Shown: one piece after another, positions 4,388 to 8,099 of the stretch
How positions within the stretch are numbered: position 1 is the stretch's first letter
Layout of the letters: each line of letters begins with the position of its first letter
Assembly: GCA_002430835.1 (NCBI GenBank)
Contig: DJDA01000150.1
Coordinates: forward strand, 1-8,099
Source: Brevundimonas sp. UBA5936
GTDB lineage: Bacteria; Pseudomonadota; Alphaproteobacteria; Caulobacterales; Caulobacteraceae
Reading direction: 5' to 3'
DNA: 8,099 bases
Made by a program: the position numbers and the translations under genes
Notes under the pieces: model-generated
Told to the model about the DNA's origin: nothing
The model's database searches: none
The model's input: the letters and a program-made list of their open reading frames with translations, nothing else

Positions 4388-7267
4388 ATGCGATCCCCTC
4401 GCCGCCTGCTCCTGCTTGCCGCGTCCAGCCTCGCCCTGATGGGCGGAGCCGCGCTTCCCGCCGTCGCCCTGACCCCGCCGTCAGCCGCCGCAACGCAGGA
4501 CGCCCAACCCTCCAGCCCCTGGGCCCAGGCGGCCAGCGACATTCCGGCCGATGCGGCCGTGCGTTTCGGCGTCCTGCCCAACGGCATGCGCTACGCCATC
4601 ATGAAGAACGCCACCCCGCCCGGTCAGGCGTCCCTGCGCCTGCGGATCGCGGCCGGCTCGCTGATGGAGAACGAGGACCAGCTGGGTCTGGCCCACTTCA
4701 TGGAGCATATGGCCTTCAACGGCACGACCAACGTGCCTGAGAACGAACTGCTGCGGATTCTGGAACGTCTGGGCCTGGCCTTTGGGGCCGACACCAACGC
4801 CTTCACCAGCTTCGACCAGACCGCCTATACGCTGGAGCTGCCGCGCACCAACGACGAGACCGTCGACACCTCGCTGCGGATCATGCGCGAACAGGTCTCC
4901 GAAGCTCTGATGAAGGCCGAGGACATCGACGCCGAGCGCGGCGTGATCGAGGGTGAAGAGCGCCTGCGCAACACCCCGGCCCTGCGTTCGCTGAAGGCGC
5001 AGATCGCCCTTCTGGCGCCCGGCCAGCGTCTGTCGAACCGTCTGCCGATCGGCGATCTCAGCATCATCCGCAGCGCCCCGCGCGAGCGCTTCGTCGAGTT
5101 CTACGAGGCCTATTACCGCCCCGAACGCGCCACCATGATCGCGGTCGGCGACTTCGACGTCGATCAGATGGAAGCCAAGATCAGGGCGACCTTCTCGGAC
5201 TGGACGCCCAAGGCCGCCGACGGTCCCGAGCCCGATCTGGGACAGGTCGCCCCACGCCAGCCCGAGACCCGCATCCTGGTGGAGCCGGGCGTGCAGTCCT
5301 CGGTCCAGCTGAACTGGATTCGCAACCCCGACCTCGATCCCGACACGGCCGCTCAGCGCCGCGACGCCCTGCTGCAGAACCTGGGCATGGCCGTGCTGAA
5401 CCGTCGCCTGGGCGAACTGGCCCGCGCCGACAACCCGCCCTTCATCGGCGCGGGCGGCGGCCAGGGGACTCTGTTCAAGACCCTGGACCTCGGCAGCGTC
5501 TCAGCCGCCTTCAACCCCGGCGGCATCCAGCGCGCGCTGGAGACCATCGAGCAGGAACAGCGCCGCCTGGTGCAGTTCGGCGTCTCGCAGATCGAACTGG
5601 ATCGCGAAATCGCCAATACGCGCACCGCGCTGGAAAACGCCGTCCAGGCGGCCGCGACGCGCAGCACCCCGGCCCTGGCCAACGCCCTGCTGGGCGCCGC
5701 CAACGACGACAAGGTCTTCTCGGCCCCGTCCGCCAACCTCGCCCTGTTCGAGGCCGCTGTGAAGGATCTCAAGGCCGAGCAGGTCAGCGCCGAGGTCAAG
5801 CGCGCCTTTGAAGGTCAGGGCCCCCTGGCCCTGGTCGTCACCCCCGAACCGATCGAGGGCGGCGAAGCGGGCGTCACCGCCCTGCTGGAAGCCAGCCGCG
5901 CCACCCCCGTGACCGCTCCGGCCGTCCAGGCGGAACTGGCATGGCCCTACGCTGACTTCGGCGCCGCCGCCACGCCGGTCTCGACCACCGAAGTCGCCGC
6001 CGTCGGCGCCACCGTCGTCACCTTCCCCAACGGCGTGCGCCTGACCGTCAAGCCGACGGCCTTCAAGGATCAGCAGATCCTGATCTCGGTCCGTACCGGC
6101 ATCGGCGAAATGGGTCTGCCGACCGACCGCTTCACCTCCGAGTCCCTGGCCCCGATGGTCTTCACCGCGGGCGGTCTGGGCAAGCTGACGGCGGACGAAC
6201 TGAACCGCGTCCTGACCGGCAAGATCTACGGCGCGGGCTTCGCCATCGACGGCGACGCCTATCAGCTGTCGGGCGCCACTCGCCCGGCCGACCTGCAGCT
6301 GCAGATGCAGGTGCTGGCCGCCTATCTGACCGATCCGGGCCTGCGCCCGGCGCCGTTCGAGCAGATCAAGGCCGTCCTGCCGCAGTTCATGGCCCAGCAG
6401 ATGGCCACGCCCAGCGGCGCCTTCAGCCTTCAGGCCAGCGGCCTGCTGGCCAGCGGCGACAAGCGCGAATCCATGGCCTCGCTCGAAGAAATCGCCGCCT
6501 TCACCCTAGATGAGCTGAAGCAGGGCGTGGTTCAGGGTCTGGCCTCCGGCCCGATCGACATCGTCATGGTCGGCGACGTCAAGGTGGAGGACGCGGTCGC
6601 CTCGGTCGCCTCGACCTTCGCCTCCCTGCCCGCGCGCGCCCCGGCGGCCCAGCCGATGGCCGGTTCGGATCAGCGCCGCTTCCCGGCGCCGACGGCCCAG
6701 CCGATCCGCCTGACCCACGCCGGTCCGGCCGAGCAGGGCCTAGCCTACATCGCCTGGCCGACCACCGATGCGGTCAACGATCGCACCGAGTCGCGCCGGG
6801 CCGCCATCCTGGCCGAGGTGCTGAAACTGCGCGTGACCGAGGAAATCCGCGAGAAGCAGGCCCTGGCCTATTCACCCGGCGTCCGTTCCTCGGCGTCCGA
6901 CGTGTTCACGGGTTACGGCTCCATCTCGATCACGGCGGACACGGCCCCGGACAAGTTCGGCGCCTTCTTCACCGCCGTCGACGCCATCATCGCCGACCTG
7001 CGCGACAAGCCGGTCAGCGAGGACGAGCTGAACCGCGCCCGCCTGCCGGTGATCGAGTCCCTGCGCCGCAGCCAGGCCGGCAACGAATACTGGCTGGGCC
7101 AGTTGGAGGATCTGGCCGCCAAGCCCGCCTCTCTGGAGCAGATCCAGACGCACATCAGCGATCTGGAATCCTTCACCGCCGCCGACATCCAGGCGGCTGC
7201 GCGTCAGTATCTGAAACCGGATACGGCGTGGAAGGCCGAGGTCGTTTCGGCCAACGCCGCGCAGTAA
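4388..7267 (+). CDS. Exported M16 family zinc metallopeptidase (PqqL/pitrilysin-like)
   Basis: A 959-residue peptidase of the pitrilysin/insulinase family, which degrades peptides inside a chamber formed by two homologous halves. A signal peptide (residues 1-27, MRSPRR then a Leu/Ala core, ending LPAVA) points to the periplasm. The zinc motif HFMEH is at 103-107 (His103, Glu106, His107), and ERGVIEGEE (183-191) supplies the third ligand, best aligned at Glu190. The usual order follows: catalytic half (about 58-200), first inactive M16_C region (about 205-400), then a second half from about 560 in which SLAPMVFTAGGLG replaces HxxEH. The substrate-binding R...Y element is present at about 818-829 (IREKQALAYS). 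Length and organisation match PqqL-type M16B proteins of about 930-950 residues. GGAG at 4376-4379 precedes the ATG by 8 nt. A hairpin separates it from hfaD, so it is probably its own unit. The substrate is unknown. Confidence 0.92.
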   Translation: MRSPRRLLLLAASSLALMGGAALPAVALTPPSAAATQDAQPSSPWAQAASDIPADAAVRFGVLPNGMRYAIMKNATPPGQASLRLRIAAGSLMENEDQLGLAHFMEHMAFNGTTNVPENELLRILERLGLAFGADTNAFTSFDQTAYTLELPRTNDETVDTSLRIMREQVSEALMKAEDIDAERGVIEGEERLRNTPALRSLKAQIALLAPGQRLSNRLPIGDLSIIRSAPRERFVEFYEAYYRPERATMIAVGDFDVDQMEAKIRATFSDWTPKAADGPEPDLGQVAPRQPETRILVEPGVQSSVQLNWIRNPDLDPDTAAQRRDALLQNLGMAVLNRRLGELARADNPPFIGAGGGQGTLFKTLDLGSVSAAFNPGGIQRALETIEQEQRRLVQFGVSQIELDREIANTRTALENAVQAAATRSTPALANALLGAANDDKVFSAPSANLALFEAAVKDLKAEQVSAEVKRAFEGQGPLALVVTPEPIEGGEAGVTALLEASRATPVTAPAVQAELAWPYADFGAAATPVSTTEVAAVGATVVTFPNGVRLTVKPTAFKDQQILISVRTGIGEMGLPTDRFTSESLAPMVFTAGGLGKLTADELNRVLTGKIYGAGFAIDGDAYQLSGATRPADLQLQMQVLAAYLTDPGLRPAPFEQIKAVLPQFMAQQMATPSGAFSLQASGLLASGDKRESMASLEEIAAFTLDELKQGVVQGLASGPIDIVMVGDVKVEDAVASVASTFASLPARAPAAQPMAGSDQRRFPAPTAQPIRLTHAGPAEQGLAYIAWPTTDAVNDRTESRRAAILAEVLKLRVTEEIREKQALAYSPGVRSSASDVFTGYGSISITADTAPDKFGAFFTAVDAIIADLRDKPVSEDELNRARLPVIESLRRSQAGNEYWLGQLEDLAAKPASLEQIQTHISDLESFTAADIQAAARQYLKPDTAWKAEVVSANAAQ

Positions 7268-7287
7268 GCCTGCTCCAGACGAAGAAA

Positions 7288-7315
7288 GGGCCCCGTTCCG
7301 CAAGGAACGGGGCCC
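7288..7315. terminator. Bidirectional intrinsic terminator
   Basis: GGGCCCCGTTCC (7288-7299), loop GCAA (7300-7303) and GGAACGGGGCCC (7304-7315) make a perfect 12-bp stem capped by a stable GNRA-type tetraloop, 20 bp after the peptidase stop. Plus-strand transcripts continue AGTCGTTT. On the minus strand the hairpin is followed by TTTCTTC, the better U-rich tail. It therefore probably serves both the M16 gene and the convergent minus-strand gene. Confidence 0.88.
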
Positions 7316-7329
7316 AGTCGTTTAGGCCT

Positions 7330-7346
7330 ATCGACGGAGAGTCGAT
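7330..7346. other. Second small hairpin in the convergent gap
   Basis: ATCGAC (7330-7335) and GTCGAT (7341-7346) form a perfect 6-bp stem around GGAGA, extendable by GGC/GCC (7325-7327 and 7347-7349) past a 2-nt bulge. It lies between the main terminator and the stop of the minus-strand gene. No T-run follows on either strand; it may be an auxiliary 3'-end structure. Confidence 0.35.
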
Positions 7347-7393
7347 GCCTGGACCTTAGGCGTCTGCACCTGTCGCCAGGCTGAACAGCCGGT

Positions 7394-8099
7394 TCAGAAA
7401 ACCCGGCCGCCGACCCCGCCGTCCATCATGATCATGCCCGTGGACGCCGCGCCCTCGACCATTTCCTCGCGATACTCGGTGTAGGTCTCTTCGCGCATCA
7501 TGCTCAGCACCTTCACGCCGGCGCCGTAGCGACGCAACAGCGAACGCTCGTTGCACTGACGCGCCTGCTGTTCAGGACGGCATTCCAGACGCCCGCCCGC
7601 GCCGTGCCACAGGGCGTCGCCCTTGTTGCAGGCCACGGTCTCGCCCGGCGCGCCTTCGGCGTCGCTGATGGTCCATTGCAGCTTGGTGCCCGCCAGGCAG
7701 CGATACAGTTCGCCGTCATAGCTGTTGGCGACGTCGCGGCCCGGCGTCACCTGGGACGCGGGGTGCGGCACATTGCGATCGTCGATGCAGACGGCCTGCA
7801 GCACGACCTGCTTCTCGATGCGGCGCGTGGCGGTGAAGGGCACGCGCACCGACTGCATCCCGCCCTGGACGTTCAGGCCCTGGATGGTGGTCGGATAGGG
7901 CTGGTCGACGTTGAAGTAGGCGCCGCCGCCGCCCGCGACGATGACCGTCGAGCCGGCTCGCGATCCGGCCCAGGCGCGCGCCGAGGCGTTGGCGCTGGCG
8001 TTCGCATTGACGTTCACGTTGACGTTCACATTGCCGCCGCCCGAGCCGCAGCAGGGAGGGGGCGGAGGCGGCAGGCAGCCGCCGCCGGCGCACGGCGGC
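7394..8099 (-). CDS. Unrecognised Cys-containing protein with NV repeats (partial, 5' end off window)
   Basis: This is the C-terminal 234 residues of an unrecognised protein; the frame stays open to the window edge at 8098, so the true start lies outside. The visible order is: a low-complexity segment with four Cys, a run of six Pro and Gly runs (1-22), alternating Asn-Val then Asn-Ala/Ser-Ala (23-41), a hydrophobic STVIVAGGGGAYF stretch (50-62), then a compositionally normal region with five further Cys (VCIDD, YRCLAG, VACNKG, LECRPE, RQCNER), ending in GMIMMDGGVGGRVF. A GTG at 8029 is a possible start but is not supported, because coding character continues upstream. The many Cys and the alternating polar/apolar segment hint at an exported or surface protein; no signal peptide can be seen. 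It is convergent with the M16 gene and ends at a TGA. Confidence 0.75.
   Translation of the reverse strand, partial: PPCAGGGCLPPPPPPCCGSGGGNVNVNVNVNANASANASARAWAGSRAGSTVIVAGGGGAYFNVDQPYPTTIQGLNVQGGMQSVRVPFTATRRIEKQVVLQAVCIDDRNVPHPASQVTPGRDVANSYDGELYRCLAGTKLQWTISDAEGAPGETVACNKGDALWHGAGGRLECRPEQQARQCNERSLLRRYGAGVKVLSMMREETYTEYREEMVEGAASTGMIMMDGGVGGRVF
8005..8032 (-). repeat. Hexanucleotide repeat encoding Asn-Val
   Basis: On the minus strand a 6-bp unit of the form AACGTG/AACGTC is repeated about four and a half times with slight variation, coding NVNVNVNVN in the right-edge gene. The unit is a multiple of three, so slippage would change the length of the NV tract without breaking the frame. 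Confidence 0.6.

Noticed and set aside
1..8099. CRISPR array, tRNA/rRNA genes, insertion sequence or prophage genes
   Set aside because: No regular spaced direct repeats, tRNA-like cloverleaf, transposase frame or terminal inverted repeats were found on either strand by reading.

Overview
The window is GC-rich with strongly GC-biased third positions. It carries the holdfast-anchor operon hfaA-hfaB-hfaD, which is characteristic of Caulobacterales. The organism is therefore most likely a Brevundimonas/Caulobacter-type alphaproteobacterium that attaches by a polar adhesive holdfast. This rests on reading the translated proteins; no database search was run.

Left part (1-1496). The first ~326 bases hold no convincing gene. 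They are more AT-rich than the rest and contain two DnaA-box-like nonamers. Two minus-strand genes follow: a small protein made only of two CBS domains (327-755) and, upstream of it, a six-helix rhomboid-type intramembrane serine protease (828-1496). The two may be co-transcribed.

Centre (1497-4249). A 119-bp divergent intergenic region holds an almost perfect sigma-54 (-24/-12) promoter pointing at hfaA. Its predicted start site leaves a leader just long enough for the ribosome binding site. Three plus-strand genes follow in a tight operon. hfaA encodes a small secreted protein with a curlin-like Asn/Gln/Gly tail. hfaB encodes a CsgG-like outer-membrane lipoprotein, and its start overlaps the hfaA stop (ATGA). 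hfaD encodes a 416-residue secreted repeat protein and starts 74 bp inside hfaB. HfaB is the likely exporter, and HfaA and HfaD are the surface proteins that tie the holdfast polysaccharide to the stalk tip. A strong hairpin closes the operon.

Right part (4250-8099). A 959-residue exported M16 (pitrilysin/PqqL-like) zinc peptidase is encoded on the plus strand. It is followed by a bidirectional terminator with a GCAA tetraloop, shared with a convergent minus-strand gene. That gene encodes a Cys-rich, low-complexity, unrecognised protein and runs off the right edge of the window.

The most notable readings are: (1) HfaD appears to be built of eight ~48-residue repeats; (2) the tail of HfaA looks like a single copy of that same repeat, which suggests a shared export or assembly module; (3) the sigma-54 promoter ties anchor production to polar/cell-cycle regulation; (4) the HfaB C-terminus is encoded on top of the HfaD signal peptide.
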